Source of the DNA: Blasia pusilla
Lineage: Eukaryota; Marchantiophyta; Marchantiopsida; Blasiales
Assembly (NCBI GenBank): GCA_050084515.1
Contig: CM114271.1
Location: 55,242,001 to 55,306,000, forward strand
Reading direction: 5' to 3'
DNA: 64,000 bases
Both the position numbers and the translations under genes were made by a program. Below are positions 10,734 to 20,279 of this stretch, in pieces. Each line of letters starts with the position of its first letter. The first letter of the stretch is position 1. The notes below the pieces were generated by a model. That model did not search any database, was not told where the DNA came from, and was given only the letters and a program-made list of their open reading frames with translations.

Positions 10734-10868
10734 TGTATGTTGTGTGGTTCTGCCTGTGGTGCAGCCACTATGCTAGTCTGTGATGGATGTTCGAGAGGAT
10801 GGCATATGGCATGTCTGACGCCACCTCTCACTAGGGTTCTTGAGGGATGATGGATGTGTCCCAGATGT
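10734..10868 (+). pseudogene. Gypsy copy 1: PHD finger at polyprotein C-terminus
   Basis: Cys/His spacing fits a C4HC3 PHD finger: CMLC, eight or more residues, CDGC, SRGW, HMAC, then WMCPRC after a single in-frame TGA at 10848. PHD fingers bind zinc and usually read the histone H3 tail. It sits in the position where chromoviruses carry a chromodomain, directly after integrase. Copy 2 has the same module at 19855-19990. Confidence 0.8.
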
Positions 10869-11175
10869 ACATAGAGTACGTAGTTCTACATTCTGACTTG
10901 TGTTTGTGACATGGATGACAAGAAGGCGACTAACGATGTGGCCACATGAGCACCCAGCCTTTTTCCTCTAAGCATCCGAGAGATGTCATGGTAGGTAGGG
11001 ATAGATGGCTATCTGGAGGTAGAGAGACCTAACCACCAGGTAGGGGGTGATTTGAGATATTTTGGTACTTCTTGTCTCGTTGTTTGGATGTCATGAGTTA
11101 GCATTGGATCGTGCGTGTTTGTGTATGTTTGTCGACAGTGATGTATGTTGTGTAGTGATGTGTATGCGCACGACA
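10869..11175 (+). repeat. Gypsy copy 1: 3' terminal region
   Basis: Non-coding. GCGACTAACGATG at about 10926 matches GCGACTAACGATG at about 20041 in copy 2. The last ~105 bp corresponds to block B of copy 2 and ends GCGCACGACA, the same terminal GACA. A TGTCATGG at 10985 resembles the TGTCATGACC start of copy 2, so a short LTR of about 190 bp is possible. No copy of block A is found here. Confidence 0.55.
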
Positions 11176-11176
11176 T

Positions 11177-11549
11177 ACTCAAGAATATATGGTTGATGTC
11201 TATGCCACTATGGAGATGCAATGATTATCATGGGTGCACTTAAATCATAAGGAGTTTAGGGCTGAGTTATATCAAGGTGTAAAGGATGCTATTTATTATC
11301 ATGATGTGGATAGCACAAGGATTGGGAGACGTATTGTGTTACCCTCTTCATTTACTAGAGGGCCGCATCATATGCATCAATTATATTAAGATGCAATGGC
11401 TATTTTGAGGCATTTGGGAAAGCCTTATTACTTCCTAACTATGACATGCAATCCAAAGTGGGAGGAGATTACATTTGCCTTATTACCTGATCAATCCACT
11501 GCGAATGGACCAGATTTGGTTGCGCTCCTCTTTGAGAAGAAGAAGAGGG
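11177..11549 (+). pseudogene. Helitron Rep, N-proximal fragment
   Basis: Reads TQEYMVDVYATMEM, ELYQGVKDAIYYHDVDSTRI, GRRIVLPSSFTRGPHHMHQL, DAMAILRHLGKPYYFLTMTC, NPKWEEITFALLPDQ and PDLVALLFEKKK. These are hallmark Helitron Rep blocks (IVLPSSF.GGP, QLYQDAMAI, GKPD.F.T.TCNPKW). Stops at about 11219 and 11387 are TGA and TAA. The reading stops at the gypsy insertion and continues at 20755. Confidence 0.85.
11546..11549. repeat. Target-site duplication of gypsy copy 2 (AGGG)
   Basis: AGGG at 11546-11549 is repeated at 20755-20758, directly flanking TGTC...GACA termini. Removing the element and one AGGG restores the Helitron Rep reading register. Confidence 0.65.
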
Positions 11550-11915
11550 TGTCATGACCATACGGATTATGTCGTAGAGTATGGTGTGCTGGTAGAGGCC
11601 ATTCCTTATGTAGGACCGTAGTGGCTTGGTAGAGATGCGGTTCCATACATAGGGTTGGGGGTTACTCACTTGGGGGTGACTTTCCCAGTAGGGCCCGCTC
11701 TTAGGTTGGAGGATATAAGGTGGCTTGCCCTCAAAGAACAGTGAGTTCTTTGAGTTGAGCCTGTTGCGTTGGGAGTTAGCCTTGGTAGTGAGTAGAGCTC
11801 TTGGCTATGGTGTTTCCCGCAAGCTTCGACCTAGATTCTCCCATCGTGGAGTGGGTTTGGCTCGATTGTATGTGATTGTAAAGGTGTTTTATGACAGTAG
11901 GTCTTTCACGGATAT
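11550..11915 (+). repeat. Gypsy copy 2: left terminal repeat (block A1)
   Basis: Starts TGTCATGACCATACGG and is nearly identical to 20280-20647. It includes a TATA-like GGATATAAGG (11711-11720) and, just downstream, a perfect 9-bp hairpin at 11730-11754 (CTCAAAGAA/TTCTTTGAG). This layout fits an LTR promoter with a structured transcript start. Unlike the right end it is not followed by block B. No tRNA-Met primer-binding site (TGGTATCAGAGC) is visible after it. A 60-odd-codon frame (MPSKNSEFFELSLLRWE...) is open in both A1 and A2. Confidence 0.8.
11714..11754 (+). promoter_or_regulatory. Putative LTR core promoter and leader hairpin
   Basis: TATAAGG at 11714-11720 is followed 10 nt later by hairpin 11730-11754. 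Both are unchanged in A2 (TATAAGG from 20445, hairpin 20461-20485). Promoter function is inferred from position only. Confidence 0.35.
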
Positions 11916-13090
11916 CACTCAAAGAACTGGAGTAGATCGATGGTAGCTTTGATTGTAGATCAGTAGGATCTGGTTAGGGCTGATTGTGTACTCAGCCGTG
12001 GATGTTCGTGGCTTGTGGCCTATGTTGGAGGTGTGAATCTGGTGCGGGGTCGGTTGGGAAAGAAGCGCCTTGCTAAGAGCTTTCCAACGCGCTTTAGATC
12101 GCCGGATTTCCTGAGGCTTCGAGGCAACTCGTGGTAGCTCGGGGCGAGTGGGCGTGAGAGGCGGAGTAAGGAGCAAGGAGCAAGCAAGCAAGCTTGCTTG
12201 CTTGGGCGTGAGGCAATTTTTGCAGGATTTGGGATTTGAGTTTTGCATAATTGGTCACCCATCTTTGGGCTATTCGCTGGAGGACGCTTAAGCGCCGAGT
12301 TCTTAACTATGCCGTGTGTCTGATTGTTGTAGCTCATTTGGTGCTGTTCGGAGATGTGTTAGGCGCTTTATGCATCTCAAGTTTTTGGTTGATGTACCTC
12401 TAGCGCATAGTACGGTGTAGCCTCTCCATGCAGGTGATATTTTCAGGTGCTGCGCGTTCAACTAGCACGTCATCAACCCGCGGCGGAGTAGCTATTGCGT
12501 TAGAATTGTGTCGTGGGTTTTGTGGATTCAGAGGGCACCACGTTTGGTGGATTGTGTTACCTTGATTTCCAATTGCGATTGGAGGGTTGTCGCTGGATTT
12601 CCTGTGTTTGGATCCCCTCCATCGTGCTTCTTGCTTGCGCGCCCATTGTTAGGGTTGACGCTGATTTCCAGAGTAGTGTTACTCCTGTGTGCTACTGGTA
12701 GTGAGGCTGGAGGGATGACGAGTAGATTGTGGGAGACTTCTTGTGGTGATGACAAGTTAGGTTGCCTACACCCATAGCTAGTAGAGCTAGAATAGTATAG
12801 CGACATCGACGTCACTTGGTAATTTGGTGGTGGTGCGGCATCGGCGTTGGTCATCACGGAGCTGTCGGGTGGTCTGGTTGGGGACCGTGGTGCGGACGGT
12901 GGTGGTTTCACGGAGTGGATTTAGGTATCGGCTACCTTTTCCACTTCCGACGGTTGATGAAGAGGAGGGCGAGGGTGTTCCAAACACCGAGTCTTCTACG
13001 TTGTTATCGAGTGTTGCGGCTCATTGATTTGGGACATGGGCGGTGGATATGGGGCCATGAAGGGCCCACGACGATACTCGGGTGCAGTGG
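11916..13090 (+). other. Gypsy copy 2: 5' leader
   Basis: Untranslated leader between block A1 and Gag. It holds a 24-bp perfect palindrome at 12181-12204, (CAAG)3(CTTG)3. The short frames here are interrupted and show no known domain. Confidence 0.5.
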
Positions 13091-14240
13091 GTACCATTGA
13101 GTTGGAGGACTTCATGCAGGAGTTTGATACGTGGTGTGATATGCGGATGTTATGAACGCCACGTTGTTTACATCCTTCTTGGCTTGGAAGGGGTTGTTTC
13201 AAAGACTTAGGAGGACCACCCATGGATGATTACCATGAGTTTAGGAAGGACCATGTTCTTGAGATTGAGGCATGGAGACAATATTGGACTCCAGGCTATG
13301 TGTCTATCACCCATGGTGGTATTGGTAGTAGTGCTCCTACTATGCCCGGCCCGCCCGGACGTTGAGTGGTACGAGTACGAGCCGGAGTGGGGGTACGGTG
13401 GAGGTACTAGTGGGGGTACTAGTGGAGGTACTAGTGCCCCACCATCGTTAGCCCGTTGCAGAGTTCTTCAAGAGGTTGAAGAAGAACTATCAGGAGTGAA
13501 GACGGAGAAGTTGAGGAATCTTCAGGACTTTGAGCAAAAGCGGTGAGAGTCTTCGTGAGGCATACACGTATATCGACGCTTGATTTCGATTGCAAGGTGT
13601 GACTGAGGATCAAGCGATCCGATTTTGGTATGGGATCTTGGACAGAGATTTGTGCCGTAGGGTACGTGATGCTACTCTTATGAGTGATGATTCACCCACA
13701 TTGACCCATGTGTTTGCTCTATCTGAGAAGATTGAGCTTAACATGGTGAAGGAGAGAGTGGTGACATCCGCATTGAGTAGGGGATACAACTACTACTTCT
13801 CGTGTTCGGCCGCCCACCTCACGTCTTGTAGTAGTGGTGGTGGTAGTAGTAGTGGGAGTCGTGGGGGGTACACGCGACCTCAATCAAGTCCTAGAGGGAC
13901 ATTTGTGCAGAGACCATTGCCTTCATTTGCTGCCCCGCAGCAAGGACAGTCATGTTGGACATGTGGAGGTGATCATGTTAGGAAGTTTTTTCCCCAAGAG
14001 GATGGGAGACGGACTTTGGAGGATGGGCCTCGATCGGCCCCAACTCAGTGTGATCATTGCGGGAGACTAGGTCATCCTCGAGAGCGTTGCTTTGATCTTC
14101 ATCCGAGTTGAGATCGGGCCGTGGCCGTGGTGGAGTAGCTCCGAGAGGCCGAGGTGGTAGAGGTGGTAGGGGTGGTAGAGGTGGACCGGTGGTTGGAGAG
14201 CCTCACGGTGGCTACCCCTACCACTACGACAAGTAAACTA
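13091..14240 (+). pseudogene. Gypsy copy 2: Gag with zinc knuckle and RGG box
   Basis: Gag packages the element RNA. A capsid-like region is spread over frames: ELEDFMQEFDTWCDM near 13100, EFFKRLKKNYQE near 13460, then an open stretch from 13590 (GVTEDQAIRFWYGILDRDL...). A degenerate first knuckle CWTCGGDHVRKFF starts at 13953. A good CCHC knuckle CDHCGRLGHPRERC is at 14049-14090. An RGG-rich tail (RGRGGRGGRGGRGG) lies at about 14118-14200 in another frame. Three 12-bp repeats at about 13399-13436 encode GGTS units. Frameshifts break it into at least three pieces. Confidence 0.7.
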
Positions 14241-14741
14241 TGGCTGCCGAGATTGAGCTTGATTGGAGCGAAGTTGGCTACTATGGTGGTATCCCGGCAT
14301 AGATCGGGTTTGGGAGCAGGGGCTTCCACCTCTTATGGAGGGGATGATCTCTCTTATATGGCGAGTGCAAAAGCCAAAGGTTGAGGCATCGGCTGCGATT
14401 CGAGAGGAGCCACTCGGCGTCGAGCCACGTGGTGCTCTTGTGAGTTGGACCCCTGAGAGGGGTGAGGTTGGGAGGCGAGGCTAGGCTTCCCTAGTCATTC
14501 TTGTTGTCCGAGGTGCTTAGGACTCCATCCATGGTTCCTACGCAGCCTATTGAGCCGAAAGTGGGGGATCGAGGCATCTACATCGCGTGTAGTAGACACG
14601 GATGCGACATCGATGCAAAAGATTGCGGATGGCAACTTTAGTGTTGGGATCCTCATTATTTTCGCCACGGAGCGATGGCTTTAGGAGTTGACTTAGCTCT
14701 GTATTTCAGCTAGTGACCACATTGTGTGAACGGGGGTATTC
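14241..14741 (+). other. Gypsy copy 2: Gag-protease spacer
   Basis: Interrupted frames with no domain that I recognise. It lies between the RGG tail and the protease region. Confidence 0.4.
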
Positions 14742-15374
14742 TTGCTACACGTGTTGAGGTGGATGAGGATGTTGCGGTGGAGCGACCCTCTATGTCGAGT
14801 AGCATTGAGTACGGTGCTACTTGGCAAAGCGGCGGCGAAGATGGATGCATTACCAGCCCGGCCAGCCATTGATCGTGAGAGGCTTACACTTGGTGTATGT
14901 ATGTTGGACAACCGGAGTGGGATCTTCCGATTGGTGAGTCCTACAGGACTGGTGTATAGACCAGATAGAGTCTTGTTAGACTCAGGTGCCCAGCCTTTGA
15001 TGTTGGGAAAGGCGGCATGTATTGGTTTGGGTATTTGGAGGTCAGAGCTTGAGCCTTGCCCATTCCAGATTCAAACATCACTTGGAGGAGCCAATGATAG
15101 GTCTCAATTCATGACACAGGAGAATTTTTTGGTACAGTTGAGACCAAATCATGCGACTGATAGCTCCCGGTTGGGAGTATCTGCGGTAGTCACATCAGCC
15201 GAGTCATATGATGTACTAGTTGGAGGAGCAGTATTGTACCCGATGGGTTTTCAGATGGATTACTGGACTGAGACAGCGTCTTATAGACTAGGTTGGCAGT
15301 TCGGGGATGGACGTATGAGCCAAGTTCCTGTGAGATTTATTTCTGGGGCTCGACCAGGACGGTCTTCCCCATGA
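14742..15374 (+). pseudogene. Gypsy copy 2: aspartic protease
   Basis: Retropepsin-like domain that would cleave the polyprotein. The catalytic DSGA is at 14979-14990 (VLLDSGAQPLMLGKAA). Downstream ESYDVLVGGAVLYPMGFQ resembles the conserved second half of gypsy proteases and is shared with copy 1. The frame ends in TGA at 15372, but the same frame continues as the linker (GVVTWPGDFLEGNV...) to a TAG at 15576 and then into the methyltransferase, so protease and MTase were once one continuous polyprotein. Confidence 0.75.
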
Positions 15375-15665
15375 GTGTTAGCATCTGTGGCTGGTTTTAG
15401 TGGAGTAGTCACTTGGCCAGGAGACTTTTTGGAGGGTAATGTTTCTGCTATGGATTCTCCTGCGCATGAGGAGGTAGAGGAGGTCCCTATTTTTGCAGCA
15501 GTGGCATCCTCATCGTTGGATGTGCCACTTTGGTGTTCAGGCGGTGCACTATGGCAGGAGGCTGATCGCCTAGTGTAGGAGGCTTGGTGTGAGGCTGTTA
15601 TACCTCACAAGGAAGAGGAGGCCCCACGGCGGACTCCTACTTCTGGCCCAGTTGGGTTATCCCCT

Positions 15666-16650
15666 TTGGATACTACACCCATTGTATGGCAGTATCCGCC
15701 GGAGGGCATTTGTGTGTTAGATCTCTTTGGTGGGATTAGCAATGGTTTGGCTGCAATGTTGCATGCCGGTATTCCTGTGCGGAGATACGTGTATGTGGAG
15801 CGAGATGAGACGGCCCAGAGAGTCTCATCCCGACATATTGGTCAGTTGATGCGGAGATATCCTGAGTTGTTGCCGCCACCAGCTATTCGTGGGTACCAGC
15901 GTGCTTTACCATCACACATTGCATTGTTGGCGCGCAGGACCTTGAGAGAATTGGTCCTGTGGATTTGGTGATTTTTGGATGGCCATGTCGGGTCATACAC
16001 GTCTTTGTCGGGTCGTGGTGAGGGATTACATGACCCTAGGTCTCGATTTTTGGGAGATGTTACGGGTGTTACGACATCTTGAGTTCATCAAGCACGTGCT
16101 CTAGCTTACATTCGGAGAATGTTCCATTGTTGGGTGACACTCGGACCGGATGATGGCGAGTGTTCATGAGGTGCGCTCTTGGATTGGACCAGCGGTGTTG
16201 TTGGATCCTTGAGTTGGCTCGCGTGCACATCGTCCACGCTTGTGGTGGACAAAATTGTTGCCTAGGGAGGTTCTACGTCGAGCATATGATGCAGTGCAAC
16301 GGGATCCTCGCCTTACAGTGGATAGCATCTTGGATACAGGGCGACTTTCTCAAGTGGTGAGGGTTATTGATCGGTCACCCATGGCAGTGGTGAACCGTGT
16401 GGGCCAGCCTAGGATGGCACTACCCACATTTGTGAGTTTTCCCGCGTCACATGCCTACAGGGAAGGTGGTCCGGGGCTTGTATGGGATTCTCATGTGCGA
16501 CAGTTGGTGGAGCCTAACGCTGATGAGAGAGAGCGTGCGATGGGATTTACTACTGGCGTGACAGCGGTTGCTTCTATTTCTGAGGCTTCACGACGTCATG
16601 TGTTGGGTCAGGCCATGGACCTGAATTGTTTGACTTGGATTTTGAGTCTT
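15666..16650 (+). pseudogene. Gypsy copy 2: cytosine-5 DNA methyltransferase domain
   Basis: Motif I VLDLFGGI is at 15714-15737, then RRYVYVERDE (motif II acidic residue). Motif IV DLVIFGWPC has the catalytic Pro-Cys at 15983-15988. GRGEGLHDPRSRF and a frame-shifted motif VI ENVPLLGD (16115-16138) follow. HRPRLWWTNLLPREVL fits motif VIII. The target-recognition region includes RMALPTFVSFPASHAYR. Motifs IX-X read ERERAMGFTTGV...EASRRHVLGQAMDLNCLTWI near 16525-16640. Motif order and spacing resemble DNMT3-type or prokaryote-like C5-MTases, not the rearranged plant DRM. The in-frame position after protease and before RT shows that it was part of the Pol polyprotein. At least three frameshifts inactivate it. 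Confidence 0.85.
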
Positions 16651-16898
16651 GGACCAAGCAGCGTCGACTTCGGACTATGTCTGTGGGTCTTCCACCCCTT
16701 GTAATGAGCTCGATGGCTACCGGGACGGTAGAGGCATCGGCTGGGGGCGAGGAGAGTAGTATTTTGCATCCTTGGAGTAAATGGGATGTAATGGCTGGGC
16801 ATGTGGAGTTGGTTGCTCATGTTGGTGGAGGAGTTATTTGCTCAGATGATGGTGTAGCTAAGGGTGTATCATCTTGTGAGGGGGTTGTGTAGCAGCCA
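16651..16898 (+). other. Gypsy copy 2: MTase-RT linker
   Basis: Low-complexity linker, open in one frame (VEASAGGEESSILHPW...) up to a TAG at 16890. It is also present, more degraded, in copy 1. No domain is recognised. Confidence 0.5.
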
Positions 16899-17930
16899 AT
16901 GGCATCGTCCTCTCCCTCTAGTATGCCAGTGGAGGAGACTTGGGAGCCATTACTTGGGCCCAAGCTTATGGGAGGTGAGAAACGACGCTTGACACAGTTC
17001 CTAGGTGCTTATAGGAGTTGTTTTGCCTTTAGCATGAAGGAGTTGGGTTCTCTGGTTGGACCCGGTATACGGATTGATTTGGCTAGTGATACACCAATCT
17101 TCCGTCGTCCCTACCGATATAGTGATATGGAGAGGGACCTGATTCAGAGTAGGACGTTGGACCTTTTGGAGGCTGGATTAGTGGAGTTGTCGCATGGAGA
17201 GTGTGCATCAGCCATTGTCATGCCTGCTAAAAAGGATATGCATGGCAACTACACGGATAGGCGGATGTGTGGAGATTACCGTCCTATCAATCGGCAAACC
17301 AAGGCCGATAGGTATGCCATGCCTACACCTGAGGAGATCTTTGATGTGGTGGGACATGCAAAGATTTTCAATACTTTGGATCTTTGGGCAGGATACCATC
17401 AATTGCTGATTCGGGAGAGTGACAAGGCCAAGACAACATTTTGGGGTGTCAACTCTCATGGCAAGGATTGTTTGTACCAGTGGAAATTCTTACCCTTTGG
17501 GTTGAAGAATGCACCTGCCGAGTTTCAAAGAGTGATGGACAGGATCCTAGCAAGGTTGGATTTTGTTCGGTGTTACATTGATGATATCTTGGTGTTCAGT
17601 AACACGGTGGAGGAGCATCAGATACATTTGCAGATGGTGTTTGAGCGGTTGAAAACTCATGGTCTACGTTTGCATCCAAGAAAGTGTAAGTTCTTCCATG
17701 AGGATGTTGAGTACTTGGGTCATGTGATCTATCCAGGTGGTTTGGGAGTTCAGCAAGCAAAGGTGGAGGCTATTGCACTTATTCCGCGTCCGATAGATGT
17801 GAGTAGAGTTCGAGCATTCATGGGATTGGCTAACTACTATCGGAGGTATGTGAAGGGATTTAGGGCTATGGCAAAGCCTTTGAACCAATTGCTGAAATCA
17901 GATCAAGAGTGGCACTGGGGAGATGATTAG
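16899..17930 (+). pseudogene. Gypsy copy 2: reverse transcriptase
   Basis: 343 open codons covering a full Ty3/gypsy RT: FRRPYRYSDMERDLIQ, CASAIVMPAKKDMHGN, RMCGDYRPINRQTKADRYAM, TLDLWAGYHQL, KFLPFGLKNAPAEFQRVMD, the catalytic YIDD at 17574-17585, HPRKCKFF and GHVIYPGG, then the connection AFMGLANYYRRYVKGF. RT copies element RNA into DNA. The frame ends in TAG at 17928, where copy 1 has CAG. This is the best-preserved segment of the element. The annotated start is simply the first ATG after the previous stop, as the protein was part of a polyprotein. Confidence 0.9.
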
Positions 17931-18390
17931 GAGAGAGCTTTTGTGGAGCTTAAGGCCCAGTTGGTGGCGGCGCCTATCTTGAGGAGACCTATCGAGGGCG
18001 CCCATTTCAGATTACATGATTGGAGTAGGTTGGGACTTGGAGCGGTGTTGACACAACATGATGATGAGCACATGGAGTTTGTGGTGGCCTATGCAAGTCG
18101 TTCGAATAATGCAGCGGAGTCGCGCTATAGTTCATATGAGGGAGAGTGCTTGGTAGTAGTGTGGGCTGTGGCACACTTTAGGTGTTACTTGTTTGGCACC
18201 TGAGTTTACCCTTGTTCTGATCACGTTTGCTCAAGTGGTTGATGGAGTCGGACAAGCTTACGGGGAAGCTTGCACGGTGGGCTCTTATCTTACAGAGTAT
18301 GACTTCCGGGTGGTACATAGACCTGGAGTTGCCAACCTTGATCTTTGATGGGTTGAGTAGGAACCCATGTACTAGCCAAGAGGATACAAG
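17931..18390 (+). pseudogene. Gypsy copy 2: RNase H
   Basis: Continues RT: APILRRPIEGAHFRLHDWSR (one Thr codon lost before Asp compared with copy 1), VVAYASRSNNAAESRYSSYE, GECLVVVWAVAHFRCYLFGT, then, after a frameshift near 18200, WLMESDKLTGKLARWALILQ. It would degrade RNA in RNA-DNA hybrids. Inactive. Confidence 0.75.
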
Positions 18391-18699
18391 AGGGGCTAGA
18401 TGGCATGGCGAGGTTGATGAGGAGATGGTGCCAGGTTGGCATGCATCCGCCTTTTTATGTTGGTTAGGGGTGGACTCTAGTATGGAGGACCACATGATAT
18501 CTTACTCTAGTCAGAGGGTAGATGGCCAGCCTTCACATCCTAAGGTTGGAGATGGTGGTACGGATCAGCGTGATATTCATGATGATGCGTTGGTGTTGGA
18601 GTTCCTGGACCCAAGAGGGTGCCAGGCATAGTGAGTGCCAAGGAGTGAGACCGTGTTCTTCAACGTGCTAAGAGGTATCGATTGGAGGAACACATATTC
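18391..18699 (+). other. Gypsy copy 2: RNase H-integrase spacer
   Basis: Spacer with interrupted frames (HGEVDEEMVPG...), shared with copy 1. No domain is recognised. Confidence 0.45.
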
Positions 18700-19290
18700 T
18701 CGCGTGTGGGAGGATGGTAAAGTCGAGTAGTGCCACATTTGGCTCGAGAGAGAGCGCATTGTGCGACATGCCCATGAGGAGTTGGGACATTTTGGGGTAA
18801 AGCGACGTATAGCTTACTCCTTGGCGATATTGGTGGCGTGGCATGCATACTCAGGTTCAGCAGTTGGTGTCACGTTGTATGGTTTGTGACCGGGTGAGGG
18901 CATCATTTAATGCCCCTACACCACAATTACACCCCTTGCCTATTATGGGGTTGGGTTACCGTTGGAGTGTGGACTTTGCGGGACCGTTACCGTTATATGC
19001 GACATCATCGATATGTGTTGGTGATGGTGGAGCACTTCTCAAGTGGATTGAGTTGGTGGCATTACCGGACAAGGCAAGTGAGGAACGGCGTATGCGTTTC
19101 TGGATAGAGTGCTTAGTCATTTTGGTGCACCGGTGAAGTCTTGACCGACCAGGGTCTGAGTTTTGGGGTGAGTTTTGGTCTTGTGTGACAAGGCGTTGAT
19201 TGATCATCGGACCACGTCTCGAGATCATCCGAGGCGGATGGTTTGGTGGCGTGTGGTTCAGGCGGTGAAGAGGGCATTGCGCAAGTATGG
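18700..19290 (+). pseudogene. Gypsy copy 2: integrase zinc-binding and catalytic core
   Basis: HHCC finger HAHEELGHFGVKRR...CMVCDRVRASF, then GYRWSVDFAGPLPL (catalytic Asp), KWIELVALPDKAS, and, across frameshifts, a region corresponding to TDRGTEF and ERVVQ in copy 1. Integrase inserts the DNA copy. TGTC...GACA ends and a short target duplication agree with a DDE-type enzyme. At least three frameshifts are present. Confidence 0.75.
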
Positions 19291-19415
19291 CCTCTGAAGG
19301 GCATCTTGGAGACAGGATATTCGGTTGCCATGGTTAGCCATGGGGTATAGGTTGATCGCCAAGCATCCTTGGCTTCCTTCTCACCTTATTTTACGTTATC
19401 GGCCGAGATCCGGAC

Positions 19416-19847
19416 TTGCGGCGAGCAATTCGTCGGGAGTCTAGTGAGGTGGTGAACCTTGATGACCCAGAGATGTGGATGAGGGTGTGTTCTCAGCGGG
19501 CGGAGCTCTTTCGGAGAGTTATGCCAACAACCTTTGAGAATCTTGCCATTGCTCAACACAGGGATACGTTGCGGTATGCAACCATTCGAGGTGGAGGTTA
19601 TCGACCATCGATTCGTAGGTTCCATGTGGGGGACTATGTCTATTTGCAGCAGATTGCCCCGACAACGTTGGATGTAACGGCAGGCCGCACTATTTTACGA
19701 GTGCGTGAGGTGTTAGCTTCTCGAGTTCTCATGTTGGAGGGTCGTGATGGAGTTGTTTGGAAGGACCATGTGCGTAATTGTGCGCCATGTCATCTTCCAA
19801 ATGTGGATGGTCTTATTGACCCAAGCTTAGCCATGATATCGTGCTAG
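19416..19847 (+). pseudogene. Gypsy copy 2: integrase C-terminal region
   Basis: 144-codon open frame: NLDDPEMWMRVCSQRAELFR, FENLAIAQHRDTLRYATIRG, FHVGDYVYLQQIAPTTLDV, VLASRVLMLEGRDGVVWKDH, then CAPCHLPNVDGLIDPSLAM. The GDYVYL...VL.EGRDG.VW pattern resembles the SH3-like C-terminal domain of gypsy integrases. It is followed without a gap by the PHD finger in another frame. Confidence 0.65.
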
Positions 19848-19854
19848 CTTGAGG

Positions 19855-19990
19855 TGCATGTTGTGTGGGTCTGCTGTGTAACGCACCCGTATGTTGGTGT
19901 GTGATCGATGTTCTAGGGGTTGGCACATGATGTGTTTGACTCCACGTTTGGATGTTGTTCCCCTTTGGAAGGTGGGTTTGTCCTCGATGT
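19855..19990 (+). pseudogene. Gypsy copy 2: PHD finger
   Basis: CMLCGSAV, one TAA, then RMLVCDRCSRGWHMMC and, after a one-base shift, RWVCPRC. The C4HC3 pattern matches copy 1 (CMLC...CDGCSRGWHMAC...WMCPRC). It lies immediately after integrase. PHD fingers generally recognise the unmodified or methylated lysine 4 end of histone H3, so a role in choosing chromatin for integration or in guiding the methyltransferase is plausible but unproven. Confidence 0.75.
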
Positions 19991-20167
19991 ACTTAGGAGA
20001 GGTAGATGACTTGATCTTTGCATGATATGGATTACGGATGTGCGACTAACGATGGGTCAACCTAGCACCCGGCCTTCGATTCGGGCACCCAAGAAGATGT
20101 ATAGCATGTAGTAGATGTATAGGGCTACTTGGGAGTTAGAGGACCTAAACCGCTTGATTAGGGGGCG

Positions 20168-20269
20168 AGTTGTGGTACACTTGCGTTTGTGGATACTCTC
20201 GTCTATGTTATGTATGTATGTGCGTATGGTATGTCGCGATGTATGTTGTATGGCGATGTGGATTCGCAC
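20168..20269 (+). repeat. Gypsy copy 2: block B1
   Basis: About 102 bp (AGTTGTGGTACACTTGCG ... GTGGATTCGCAC) lying just before block A2. It repeats at 20648-20754 with a handful of differences. The related 3' end of copy 1 has one B-like block only. Confidence 0.8.
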
Positions 20270-20279
20270 ACGGCCAATT

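Larger units (their letters stand above)
5580..11175 (+). mobile_element. Methyltransferase-bearing Ty3/gypsy element, copy 1 (truncated, nested)
   Basis: Older copy of the family seen complete at 11550-20754. Recognisable in order are the end of protease, a C5-MTase domain, RT, RNase H, integrase and a PHD finger. Gag and the protease active site are absent, because the left edge is cut at about 5580. About 450 bp covering the RT N-terminus is deleted between roughly 7390 and 7410, judged by alignment to copy 2. A GC-rich element is inserted at 9411-10293 inside the integrase C-terminal part. The right terminus GCACGACA at 11168-11175 matches the terminus of copy 2 and passes directly into Helitron Rep sequence. 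Many stops and frameshifts are present. Confidence 0.8.
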
